This document shows positions 1 through 7,512 of a stretch of DNA of 45,320 nt, in pieces. Origin of the DNA: Planctomycetota bacterium (lineage in GTDB: Bacteria; Planctomycetota; J132). Each line of letters begins with the position of its first letter. The stretch's first letter is position 1. The position numbers and the translations under genes are program-made. Location of the stretch: positions 1 through 45,320 of the forward strand of contig RFKQ01000078.1 in assembly GCA_003694635.1 (NCBI GenBank), given 5' to 3'. The notes below the pieces were generated by a model, which had not been told where the DNA came from, made no database searches, and saw only the letters and a list, made by a program, of their open reading frames with translations.

Positions 1-617
1 GTGTAGAACTCGCTGGCCTCCGTACCGTTGCCGGAGGCAAACTGGCCAATCAGGTATTCGTAGGCATCGCCCAACAGGTCGCGCTCGCTGGGGAATTCCG
101 CCAGGCCCTCGGCGATCTTCTGGATGATGACGCAAAGGCGCTCGTTGCGCTGCTTGTAATTCTTTCCGAGCTTCTCGGAAGTGAGGTTGATTTCGGAAAA
201 AAGGCCCTGGAAGTTGCTGGAGAAGGATTCGTTCTCGATATGCTTGAAGCCATGCTCTAGCGTACTAAGCAGCTTGTCGCTCTGCGTGCGCGCCAGTTCG
301 GCGATGGAGCTCCAGAGGTATTGGGGCCTGATGACATAGTGCACCTTGCGGCGCATCACCTTCTCGAATTCTTCGATGTCCTCCGGGTTCTGCTCGTACC
401 ACACTGCCAGCGGCGAACGACGGTCATCCGCTGGCAGTTCGGGCCAGTCGGCGCCTAGCTCGGACCGGGCGGCGTCCTCGTAGTTGTCCGATAGGTAGCG
501 TAGGAACAGGAACGAGAGCATATAGTCACGGAAGTCGTCCGCGTTCATGGAGCCGCGCAGCTCGTCGGCAATCGCCCAGAGAATTTTGCCTAGTTTTATT
601 TGCTCTTGTTTGGTCAT
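1..617 (-). CDS. hsdM: Type I restriction-modification methyltransferase subunit HsdM (N-terminal part, cut by window edge)
   Basis: This is the N-terminal 205 residues of the modification subunit of a type I restriction system, which together with HsdS methylates adenine in the recognition site. The frame opens with the HsdM-typical helical domain (MTKQEQIKLGKILWAIAD, then a DYMLSFLFLRYLSDNYED segment) and runs open to the window edge, ending in GNGTEASEFYT. That matches the family's approach to the SAM-binding core, so the catalytic NPPY motif would lie outside the window. The ATG at 617 follows a clear GGAGG site, and hsdS ends 54 bases upstream. The composition is GC-rich like the rest of the cassette. 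The family assignment is confident. Whether the missing part is intact cannot be seen. Confidence 0.92.
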   Translation of the reverse strand, partial: MTKQEQIKLGKILWAIADELRGSMNADDFRDYMLSFLFLRYLSDNYEDAARSELGADWPELPADDRRSPLAVWYEQNPEDIEEFEKVMRRKVHYVIRPQYLWSSIAELARTQSDKLLSTLEHGFKHIENESFSSNFQGLFSEINLTSEKLGKNYKQRNERLCVIIQKIAEGLAEFPSERDLLGDAYEYLIGQFASGNGTEASEFY

Positions 618-671
618 GCTGTGTCCTCCTCGGTCTCCACCTCAGGAAAAGGTCTGAACGTCGGCCATGGC

Positions 672-1901
672 TCAAACCACCTCCTGCGGAAAAAGCTGCT
701 GCATCAGACCCTTCTTATGCTGTTTCAGCACCTCAATCTTCTCCCCCTGCACCCGGATCAGCTCGTCGAGCGAGGCGAGGCAATCGGCAATTTTTTGCTG
801 TTCTGGGAGGGCGGGTGGTACTGGCATCCGAATAGCCTTGAGATTATCAAGCGTCAATTTAGGCGGAGCTGCTCCCGTGACGTAAACAGATAGGTCCGAA
901 GCATTCAGATAGTTTTCAAGCAGTACATCATTGATCTGGATCGGTCGCAGAACGTGCGCATGATTATTCACCCAGTATTTGCCTTCAACGATGTAAGCAG
1001 TTTTTTCAAATGGTCCCCATTTTGCGCCATCCTCGCCGATGAGAAGAAGTCTTTCATCAAATATGTATTGATCTATATAATCGATAGCACCGCTCGCACC
1101 ATAATATGGGTAAGGCCCCGCTTTTCTCTTAGTACTGGTGACGGGCTTTCGCATTCTATCGAGGATTTCGCACACCTCCCCCAACCGCTTCACCTCCCAC
1201 GGCCCGGCATCGCGGAATTCGGGGAAGCGCAGGCGGGGGGTGGTTTCGCCGGGGGCAGGAAAGAGCTGCTGCATCAGGCCCTTCTTGTGCTGTTTCAGCG
1301 CTGCAAGCCGGTCCTCCTCGGCCCGGATCAGCTCGTCGAGCGAGGCGAGACAGTCGGCAATTTTTTGCTGTTCCTCTACACGTAGAGGGGTTGCTATCGG
1401 CAAGAGCTTGACAATATCAGCGTTCAGATTCCGAACCCCACCCCCCGCAGCGGAATCGTGGAGGTATCTTTGCGAAAAATCAGAAAGAATAAAATAGTAT
1501 AGGTATTCACTTAACAGCCCGGATTTCAAATTTGTCAATGCAAGCCAACCATCATGAATACAGGCACGAATGCCCATAATATAGGGGCGGCCAAAACTCA
1601 TTGAATTGGATAAAATTAGATCTCCGGGATGTACTTCTCTCGTTTTAGAGAGACCGGATTTCTTAATTTTCTCTTCTGTAGAAAGAACATATTTTGATTC
1701 ATTAGGAATATCGCCTATTTTGAGCCAGTTGAAGCCATCATCGTCCGTTGTTAAGAACCGAGAAATTGGACGAGGAGACCCACCACGTACGACTTCCGCT
1801 ATTTCCCCCAACCGCTTTACCTCCCACGGCCCGGCGTGGCGGAATTCGGGGAAGCGCAGGCGGGGCACGGCGGTCTTTTTCTTCTTCTCAGGCATCTTCA
1901 T
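672..1901 (-). CDS. hsdS: Type I restriction-modification specificity subunit HsdS
   Basis: HsdS (409 residues) recognises the two halves of the target sequence and bridges the methyltransferase and nuclease subunits. The protein shows the classical internal duplication. PRLRFPEFR-AGPWEVKRLGE occurs near residues 13-32 and again near 222-241. EQQKIADCLASLDELIR plus KQHKKGLMQQLFP, the conserved helical spacer, occurs near 177-215 and 367-405. Two dissimilar target-recognition domains lie between them (about 33-170 and 242-360). The repeats are also nearly identical as DNA (about 690-740 against 1260-1310, and 1185-1240 against 1812-1870), which could allow recombination. The start overlaps the hsdR stop by 14 bases, implying translational coupling; a second ATG six bases downstream is an equally possible start. 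Confidence 0.95.
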   Translation of the reverse strand: MKMPEKKKKTAVPRLRFPEFRHAGPWEVKRLGEIAEVVRGGSPRPISRFLTTDDDGFNWLKIGDIPNESKYVLSTEEKIKKSGLSKTREVHPGDLILSNSMSFGRPYIMGIRACIHDGWLALTNLKSGLLSEYLYYFILSDFSQRYLHDSAAGGGVRNLNADIVKLLPIATPLRVEEQQKIADCLASLDELIRAEEDRLAALKQHKKGLMQQLFPAPGETTPRLRFPEFRDAGPWEVKRLGEVCEILDRMRKPVTSTKRKAGPYPYYGASGAIDYIDQYIFDERLLLIGEDGAKWGPFEKTAYIVEGKYWVNNHAHVLRPIQINDVLLENYLNASDLSVYVTGAAPPKLTLDNLKAIRMPVPPALPEQQKIADCLASLDELIRVQGEKIEVLKQHKKGLMQQLFPQEVV

Positions 1902-4869
1902 ACACCTCCAGCCCGGAGATCTCGCGCCCTTCGGCTTTGCGGCGCAGTAGCGGGGTCAGGTCCTTCATCAGCGCTAGCTCGGCCCGGGCGCGGGCCTTCC
2001 AGCCCAGGCCTTTGGGGCGGAACAGCTCAGTGAGGGCGTCCGGATCGAAGATATAGCGATCCAGGATGTGATCGACGAAGGCCTGCAATGCCTCCACGGG
2101 CAGGTCGTGCTTTTGGGCGATGCGGGCTAGCTCCTCGGCCTGGCGCTGGGCCTTGAGCCGTTCATAGCCCTCGCGGATCTCCTCTTCGCTCAGCCCTTCG
2201 CCCTCCTTGAGGGTGGCGATGTAGGCCTCGAGGTCTTCGCGCTCGTCCATCAGCCGGGCGCTGGAGGCAAGCAGGCTTATGAGCTGCTCGCGGGTCAGCT
2301 TCAGCTTTTTGGGCGGCTGGCCGCTGAAGCGGGCGATGAGCTTCATAATGTAGTCGTAATCGATCAGCGCCGAGTCGAAGAGCACGAACTCAAAATCGAG
2401 CTGTTGGATGGGATCTTGGGGGTCGTCCTCCCGCTTTTTGCTCTCCTTCTGCAGGTGCCTAGCGATCTCGAGGTACTGGGCCGAGAAGGCGTGCAGGTCG
2501 TCGATTGGCATCAGCGCCTCGATCTTTGCCTTTTGTTCCTCGGTGAGGTCGGTGTACTGGCCGAGCTGGGTGGTGAGCCGGCGCACTTCCTTGAATCGTT
2601 CGATGAAGCCGGCGCGGGCCTCGTCGCCTCTGAGGTTGGCTACCTCTTCGGGGCGGGCGTCCAGTCCTTGCGCGGCCATGAAGTCCTTGAGCTTTTGCGT
2701 GGCCTCCTCGAGCTTTTCGATCACCTTGGGCGCAGGGTCCACCAGCCAGATCTCCTTGGCCCGCTCCGGCGCCTCGCCGGAAAAGAGAGCAATGGCCTCG
2801 TCCACGGCGTCCTGCTGGGCGCGGAAGTCGAGGATGTTGCCGTAGGGCTTGGAGTCGTTGAGCACCCGGTTGGTGCGGGAAAAGGCCTGGATCAGGCTGT
2901 GATATTTTAGGTTTTTGTCGATATAAAGGGTGTTGAGGTATTGGGAATCGAAGCCGGTGAGCAGCATGTCCACCACGATGGTGATGTCGATCTTCTTCTC
3001 CCGCGGCAGGTCGCTGTTGGGGTATCTCTGATCCTTGATGCGGCTCTGAATATCCTGATAGTAGCTGTCGAAATTGGCCAAGTTGTGGTTGGTACCGTAG
3101 CGGGCGTTGTAGTCGGCGATGATCTCCTCGAGCGCCGCCTTCTTGCGATTGGGCTCGATCTTGTTGTCGGCTAGCTCCTGGGGCAGGTCCTCCTGGAGCT
3201 GGGCAACGTCCCGGTTGCCCTCGGCGGGGGGAGAAAAGACGCAGGCGATGTTTAGGGGGATGAAATCTTCGTCCGCTTCGGCCCGCTCGTTCTGAACCTG
3301 CTGAAACAGATGAAAGTATTCGATAGCGTCGTCGATGGAAGCGGTGGCAAAGAGCGCGTTGAACTTGCGTTCGTTGGTGGCGGCGTCGTGGTTATCGAGG
3401 ATCGCCTCAACCACGGCCCGCTTGGTGAGCGACTCGCCCGGCTTAGCGGATGCGTCCTTGGGCTTGAAGTAGTCCACATGGAAGCGCAGCACGTTGCCGT
3501 CGTCGATGGCGTGGGTGATGGTGTAGGCGTGTAATTGCTTTTCGAAAATGGCCTCCGTGGTGGCAAGTCGTGCCTCGTCCCCTTCGATGCGCCGATAGGT
3601 GGCGTTCTGTTCAAAGATTGGCGTGCCGGTGAAGCCAAAAAGCTGAGCTTTGGGGAAAAACTCGCGGATGGCTTTGTGGTTTTCGCCAAACTGGGAACGG
3701 TGACATTCGTCGAAAATGAACACGATGCGCTTGTCGCGCAAGGGCTCCAGCTGCTGGCGGTACTGCCTGCGATGATTGGCATCGAGCGCTAAACCTAGCT
3801 TCTGGATGGTGGTGACGATGACCTTGTCCTTGTAGTCGTCCGAGAGCAGCCGCTGGACAAGAGATTCGGTGTTTGTGTTCTCCTCCACACACTTGGGCTG
3901 GAAGCGGTTGAATTCCTCCCGGGTCTGCTTGTCTAGATCCTTGCGGTCAACCACAAACAGGCATTTCTCAATTTCGGGGTTGTCCTTGAGGAGGGTGGAG
4001 GCCTTGAAAGAGGTCAGCGTCTTGCCGCTGCCGGTGGTGTGCCAGATATAGCCGTTGCCCCGATTCTCATGGATGCAGTCCACGATCGCCTTGACCGCGT
4101 AAATCTGATAGGGGCGCATCATCATGAGCTTGCGCTCGCTCTGAATGAGCACCATGTAGCGGCTGAGCATCTCCGCCAAAGTGCACTTGGCAAGGAAAGC
4201 GTCGGCGAACTCGTCAAGATGGACGATTTTCCGGTTGTCCGGCGCCGCCCAGCGGTAGATCGGTAGGAACCGCTCCTCGACATCAAAGGCGAAATGCTCA
4301 TTATTGTTGTTAGCAAAATACCAAGTCTGGCTGCGGTTGCTGACGATAAACAACTGCATGAAGCAAAGCAGGCTGTTGGTGTAGCCGTTGCCGGGGTCGT
4401 TGCGGTAGTTAATGATCTGTTGCATTGCTTTGCGCGGCGAAACCTGGAGCGATTTCAGCTCGATCTGCACCAGGGGCAAACCGTTGATCAATAGGATAAC
4501 GTCGTAGCGGTGATATTTACTCTTGGTATTGATGCGCAGCTGGTTGACAACCTCAAAGGTGTTCTTGCACCAGTCTTTTAGATTGATGAGCTGATAGTGG
4601 AGAGGCGTTCCGTCTTCCCGTTCGAAAGTTTGGCGATTGCGCAAGCGCTCGGCGTTGGCGAAGACGTCGGATGTGATTATCTGCTCCAGTAAGCGCTCAA
4701 ATTCCTTGTCACTCAGCTCTACCCGGTTGAGCTTTTCAAACTTTTCGCGAAAATTGCGCTCCAGCGCCTCCCGATTGCGAATGTCTTCGCGGTAGGTGTA
4801 CTTGAGGCTTTTCAGCTTTTCAAGAAGCCGCACCTCAATTTCCCTCTCTTTGGTGGAATACGAGCTCAT
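1888..4869 (-). CDS. hsdR: Type I restriction endonuclease subunit HsdR
   Basis: HsdR (993 residues) is the ATP-dependent translocating and DNA-cleaving subunit of a type I system, and most resembles the EcoR124I-like (type IC) branch. The nuclease core has D123 in HRYDVILL and the E137-x-K139 pair in VQIELKS. The superfamily 2 helicase motor has Walker A HTTGSGKT (K283), DECHR at 387-391, an FTGTP motif, and the LLTGFD...QAFSRTNRV segment. The C-terminal helical region binds the methyltransferase complex in this family. The length is normal and no frameshift is seen. It is the first gene of the cassette, followed by hsdS with a 14-base overlap. Its ATG lies about 160 bases beyond the 3' end of ssrA. 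Its GC-rich composition contrasts with the AT-rich genes just upstream. Confidence 0.95.
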   Translation of the reverse strand: MSSYSTKEREIEVRLLEKLKSLKYTYREDIRNREALERNFREKFEKLNRVELSDKEFERLLEQIITSDVFANAERLRNRQTFEREDGTPLHYQLINLKDWCKNTFEVVNQLRINTKSKYHRYDVILLINGLPLVQIELKSLQVSPRKAMQQIINYRNDPGNGYTNSLLCFMQLFIVSNRSQTWYFANNNNEHFAFDVEERFLPIYRWAAPDNRKIVHLDEFADAFLAKCTLAEMLSRYMVLIQSERKLMMMRPYQIYAVKAIVDCIHENRGNGYIWHTTGSGKTLTSFKASTLLKDNPEIEKCLFVVDRKDLDKQTREEFNRFQPKCVEENTNTESLVQRLLSDDYKDKVIVTTIQKLGLALDANHRRQYRQQLEPLRDKRIVFIFDECHRSQFGENHKAIREFFPKAQLFGFTGTPIFEQNATYRRIEGDEARLATTEAIFEKQLHAYTITHAIDDGNVLRFHVDYFKPKDASAKPGESLTKRAVVEAILDNHDAATNERKFNALFATASIDDAIEYFHLFQQVQNERAEADEDFIPLNIACVFSPPAEGNRDVAQLQEDLPQELADNKIEPNRKKAALEEIIADYNARYGTNHNLANFDSYYQDIQSRIKDQRYPNSDLPREKKIDITIVVDMLLTGFDSQYLNTLYIDKNLKYHSLIQAFSRTNRVLNDSKPYGNILDFRAQQDAVDEAIALFSGEAPERAKEIWLVDPAPKVIEKLEEATQKLKDFMAAQGLDARPEEVANLRGDEARAGFIERFKEVRRLTTQLGQYTDLTEEQKAKIEALMPIDDLHAFSAQYLEIARHLQKESKKREDDPQDPIQQLDFEFVLFDSALIDYDYIMKLIARFSGQPPKKLKLTREQLISLLASSARLMDEREDLEAYIATLKEGEGLSEEEIREGYERLKAQRQAEELARIAQKHDLPVEALQAFVDHILDRYIFDPDALTELFRPKGLGWKARARAELALMKDLTPLLRRKAEGREISGLEVYEDA

Positions 4870-5026
4870 GCCTTAACCCTTTTGTATATGTATGGGCGCG
4901 ATAAGCGCAGCTATCAACTCTGACCGTAGCTAACGCTTAAGAAGCGTGCAAATATTCCGAAGCAACTGGCCAGCTATGCAGAATTTGGATAGAAAAATCA
5001 AATTTCCCCGGCTGTTGAGTAAGAAA

Positions 5027-5050
5027 TGGAGGCGGCGGGAATCGAACCCG
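5027..5050 (-). other. Candidate integration site: 3' end of ssrA bordering the restriction cassette
   Basis: The T-arm and acceptor end of ssrA (CGGGTTCGATTCCCG then CGCCTCCA) sits exactly at the border between the AT-rich chromosome and the GC-rich restriction cassette. The 3' end of tmRNA genes is a known attachment site for phages and genomic islands. The second copy expected at the far end of an island would lie beyond the left edge, and no integrase is visible here, so this is inference only. Confidence 0.35.
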
Positions 5051-5381
5051 CGTCCCAAGTCAGCTTGCTAGAAGCTTCTACGCACATAGTCTATTTTTTG
5101 GATTTAAGCGATTTCCCTCCAATAGACAGGATGAAAATCGCCGAGCCTCTGGAAGGTTTTCGCTTTCGCCCCCAAAGGCCACAGGCGAAAGCTCAGCCTG
5201 CTGGTCTGCCATCTTTCAAGTCCCGCAGGCAAGGACCTGAAGATGGTGCTGCTTTTTCTTAAGCAGCAAGTGCATAGTTCGCGTCTGCGTTTATTGTTTT
5301 GTCAGGTGTTTTATGAGGCCTCCTGACAACCTCAGTGCGCCACTCCTAACAATCACTGCCTGGTCGAATCCTTTCGCCCCC
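5027..5381 (-). ncRNA. ssrA: tmRNA (one-piece, conventional), tag AADANYALAA
   Basis: This is the transfer-messenger RNA that rescues stalled ribosomes together with SmpB. The 5' end GGGGGCGAAAGGATTCGAC and the 3' end CGGGTTCGATTCCCGCCGCC are both diagnostic. GGGGGCG pairs with CGCCTCC (one G-U) to form the acceptor stem, followed by discriminator A and no encoded CCA. The tag reading frame at 5288-5259 reads GCA GAC GCG AAC TAT GCA CTT GCT GCT TAA, so with the alanine from charged tmRNA the tag is A-ADANYALAA, ending in the usual ALAA degron. The length is about 355 nt. Its protein partner smpB is encoded at 28.3-28.8 kb. The sequence antisense to its 3' end reads like a protein beginning MEAAGIEPAS, a common false gene. 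Confidence 0.96.
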
Positions 5382-5387
5382 TCAAAA

Positions 5388-5416
5388 AATATCAAAAACC
5401 ACCCCCGTTATGCTAA
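5388..5416 (-). promoter_or_regulatory. Possible sigma70-type promoter of ssrA
   Basis: On the minus strand TTAGCA (5416-5411) and GATATT (5393-5388) are separated by 17 bases and lie just upstream of the mature tmRNA 5' end at 5381. Each box matches four of six consensus bases, so this is only a plausible promoter. Confidence 0.4.
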
Positions 5417-5563
5417 CATAAAAGACGCAAAATTCCACCCATTTTATTATTTTTTATAAAAAACTTTTAAAACTATTTTTCCTATCTAGAATCTTTTCCC
5501 CCAAAAAAAGTTTTCATCCTTCGAAAATTTTTCGTTCTTGCTTCAAATCCTAAGCCCCTATCC

Positions 5564-6523
5564 CTACACTCCCAAGGCTCTTTTTACTCCTGCTATAATT
5601 TTATCTTTATCAGGAGCGAATGCTTGTTCTAAAACATAGCTACTAGGAGGAGGGGCATCTGGTCCTGTGACCCTAACCACCGGGCCTTTTAAGTATTCAA
5701 AAGCTTCTTCTGATACAATAGCAGCAATCTCCGCCCCAAATCCGCAGTTTCGAGATGCCTCATGTACCACCACCAAATGATTTGTTTTAGAAACCGAATT
5801 TAAAATAGATTCTTGGTCAAGGGGTTTGAGTGTCATTAAATCCATTACTTCTATCTGAATGCCCTCTTTGGCAAGCTCTTCTGCAGCTTCAACTGCTCTA
5901 TAAACAGTCTTTCCCCAACTGATTAAAGTAATGTCTTCTCCTTCTAATATTACCTTGGCTTTACCTAGTGGTGTGGTATACTCCTGTTCTGGTACTTCTC
6001 CTGGCATATGTAGGAGGCCAATATCTATAAAGAAAAATACAGGATTTTCATCTCGAATAGAGCTCTTTAAAAGCCCCTTAAAATCACGAGCAGCAGAGGG
6101 CATCACCACATAGATACCGGGAGCGTGGATAAACCAACTTTCTATGTTGTGATTGTGATGAGCACCTACACACCACCCCCCTCCTGTCATTCCCATCACA
6201 ACTAGAGGAAAAGAAAACTGACCTCCGGAAATATAGCGAAGCTTTCCCGCAGAGTTTACAAACTCTTCCATAGCATAGGTGATAAAAGGAGCAAAAAGGA
6301 TATCCACAATTGGCCGAAGACCTGTGGCAGAAGCTCCGACAGCTGTACCCACAATAATCCCTTCAGCAAGAGGAACGTTACGGATCCTCTCTTTACCAAA
6401 TTCTTTTACAAGCTCATAATGTTTAGTGGCTACCCCTTCACCAAAAAAGATAACCCTATCATCCCTTTCCATCTCCTCTCGAATTGCTTCGACTATAGCT
6501 CGCTCCGGTGTAAATTTTTCCAT
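5564..6523 (-). CDS. Thiamine-diphosphate 2-oxoacid dehydrogenase E1 component, beta subunit (pyruvate/acetoin type)
   Basis: This is the 319-residue beta chain of the alpha2beta2 E1 decarboxylase of pyruvate, acetoin or branched-chain 2-oxoacid dehydrogenase complexes. Family landmarks include the GEGVATKHYELVKEFG start region, NVPLAEGIIVGTAVGAS, GLRPIVDILFAPFITYAMEEFVN, and the C-terminal transketolase-type segment with the VVVHEASRNCGFGAEIAA motif. I chose the ATG at 6523, preceded by AAAAGGAAAA and 13 bases after the alpha-subunit stop, over a frame-open start ten codons earlier. The gene order alpha then beta fits the family. No E2 or E3 gene follows; the next feature is ssrA. The substrate cannot be told from sequence. 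AcoB or PdhB are equally fair names. Confidence 0.88.
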   Translation of the reverse strand: MEKFTPERAIVEAIREEMERDDRVIFFGEGVATKHYELVKEFGKERIRNVPLAEGIIVGTAVGASATGLRPIVDILFAPFITYAMEEFVNSAGKLRYISGGQFSFPLVVMGMTGGGWCVGAHHNHNIESWFIHAPGIYVVMPSAARDFKGLLKSSIRDENPVFFFIDIGLLHMPGEVPEQEYTTPLGKAKVILEGEDITLISWGKTVYRAVEAAEELAKEGIQIEVMDLMTLKPLDQESILNSVSKTNHLVVVHEASRNCGFGAEIAAIVSEEAFEYLKGPVVRVTGPDAPPPSSYVLEQAFAPDKDKIIAGVKRALGV

Positions 6524-6536
6524 AGGTATTTTCCTT

Positions 6537-7487
6537 TTACACAACAAAAACATCCTTTGTTAATTCATCTAAATTGGGATAGGGAGATTCTTTGGCAAAA
6601 TGGACTGCTCTTTGCAGCTCTAACTCAATGTTGTTTTCTAGCTCTTCTATTTCTTTTGCGGAAGCCAGCTCCAAAACCTTTTGCTTAAAACAAATCACTG
6701 GATCCTTTTTTCTCCAGTTTTCCAGCTCTTCTTTGTCCACATACTCCTGCTGATCCATTGGCTCCATATGCCCCCTTAGCCGGTAGGTGTAGGTTTCAAT
6801 AAAATAAGGACCGTTTTGAGAGCGAATGGAATCGACGGCCTTTTTTGTATTTTTATAAACTTCTTCTACATCGTTTCCATCCACAGTAATTGCAGGAATT
6901 TTATACCTTTTTGCCCATTCGGAGATATGATCGATTCTCATTGTCTCTTTGCGATGAACAAAAGCCTGCCATTGATTATTTTCACACACATATAGGATAG
7001 GAAGTTCCCAGACAGAAGCAAGGTTAAGAGATTCATGAAATATGCCTTCACATGCGGCCCCATCTCCGAAAAAGCAAACAGCTATAGCATTGGTTTTTAG
7101 CATTTTTAAAGAGAGTCCTACCCCTGTCACAAGAGAAAGTTCCCCTCCTACAATCGTAGAGGTAAGATAAATTCCTAGCTCTTTCACAGAAATATGAAGG
7201 GGACCGCTTTTCCCTTTGCAATATCCTGTAGCCTTCCCCATAACTTCCGCAAGACATCTCCTTGGCTCCGCTCCTCTTGCAAGAAGATGACCAGCGGATC
7301 TATGATTGGTGAGAATAATATCGTCCTCCGACAGAGCGCTGACCACCCCAACAGCAGAGGCCTCTTGCCCAAGACTACTACAAAAAGTAAAGATCTCATT
7401 GTTTTGCGCTAGCGCCAGCAAAGTCTCCTCATATTTCCGAATCAAGAACATTTTTTCATAAAAGTCCAAAGCTCTCTCTTTCTCCAT
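6537..7487 (-). CDS. Thiamine-diphosphate 2-oxoacid dehydrogenase E1 component, alpha subunit (pyruvate/acetoin type)
   Basis: This is the E1 alpha subunit (316 residues), which binds thiamine diphosphate and decarboxylates a 2-oxoacid before acyl transfer to lipoyl-E2. The ThDP-binding motif runs from GDGAACEG to the ENNQW segment. LGQEASAVGV, TNHRSAGHLLARG and YRLRGHMEPMDQQEY are characteristic of the pyruvate/acetoin E1 alpha family. It lies 25 bases after the ccsA stop with a strong AAGGAAGG site, so it appears to be co-transcribed with the cytochrome c maturation genes, an unusual neighbourhood. It is at the short end for the family but has all expected blocks. AcoA or PdhA are both possible. 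Confidence 0.88.
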   Translation of the reverse strand: MEKERALDFYEKMFLIRKYEETLLALAQNNEIFTFCSSLGQEASAVGVVSALSEDDIILTNHRSAGHLLARGAEPRRCLAEVMGKATGYCKGKSGPLHISVKELGIYLTSTIVGGELSLVTGVGLSLKMLKTNAIAVCFFGDGAACEGIFHESLNLASVWELPILYVCENNQWQAFVHRKETMRIDHISEWAKRYKIPAITVDGNDVEEVYKNTKKAVDSIRSQNGPYFIETYTYRLRGHMEPMDQQEYVDKEELENWRKKDPVICFKQKVLELASAKEIEELENNIELELQRAVHFAKESPYPNLDELTKDVFVV

Positions 7488-7512
7488 TTTCTACTTCCTT
7501 CCTTAAGAGCAA

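Noticed and set aside
1373-1388. CCTCTACACGTAGAGG palindrome in hsdS
   Set aside because: A short palindrome inside a coding target-recognition domain with no second copy; no regulatory role can be supported.
2404-2910. 168-codon plus-strand frame inside hsdR
   Set aside because: It is a shadow of the GC-rich hsdR frame; hsdR has all motifs of its family in the other strand.
5027-5060. A tRNA gene on the minus strand suggested by the GGTTCGATTCCCGCC T-arm
   Set aside because: There is no anticodon arm. The matching 5' half (GGGGGCGAAAGG) lies 330 bases away, so it is the 3' end of tmRNA.
5026-5262. Plus-strand frame beginning MEAAGIEPASQVS
   Set aside because: It is antisense to ssrA. The MEAAGIEPAS start is the well-known false translation of a T-arm read backwards.
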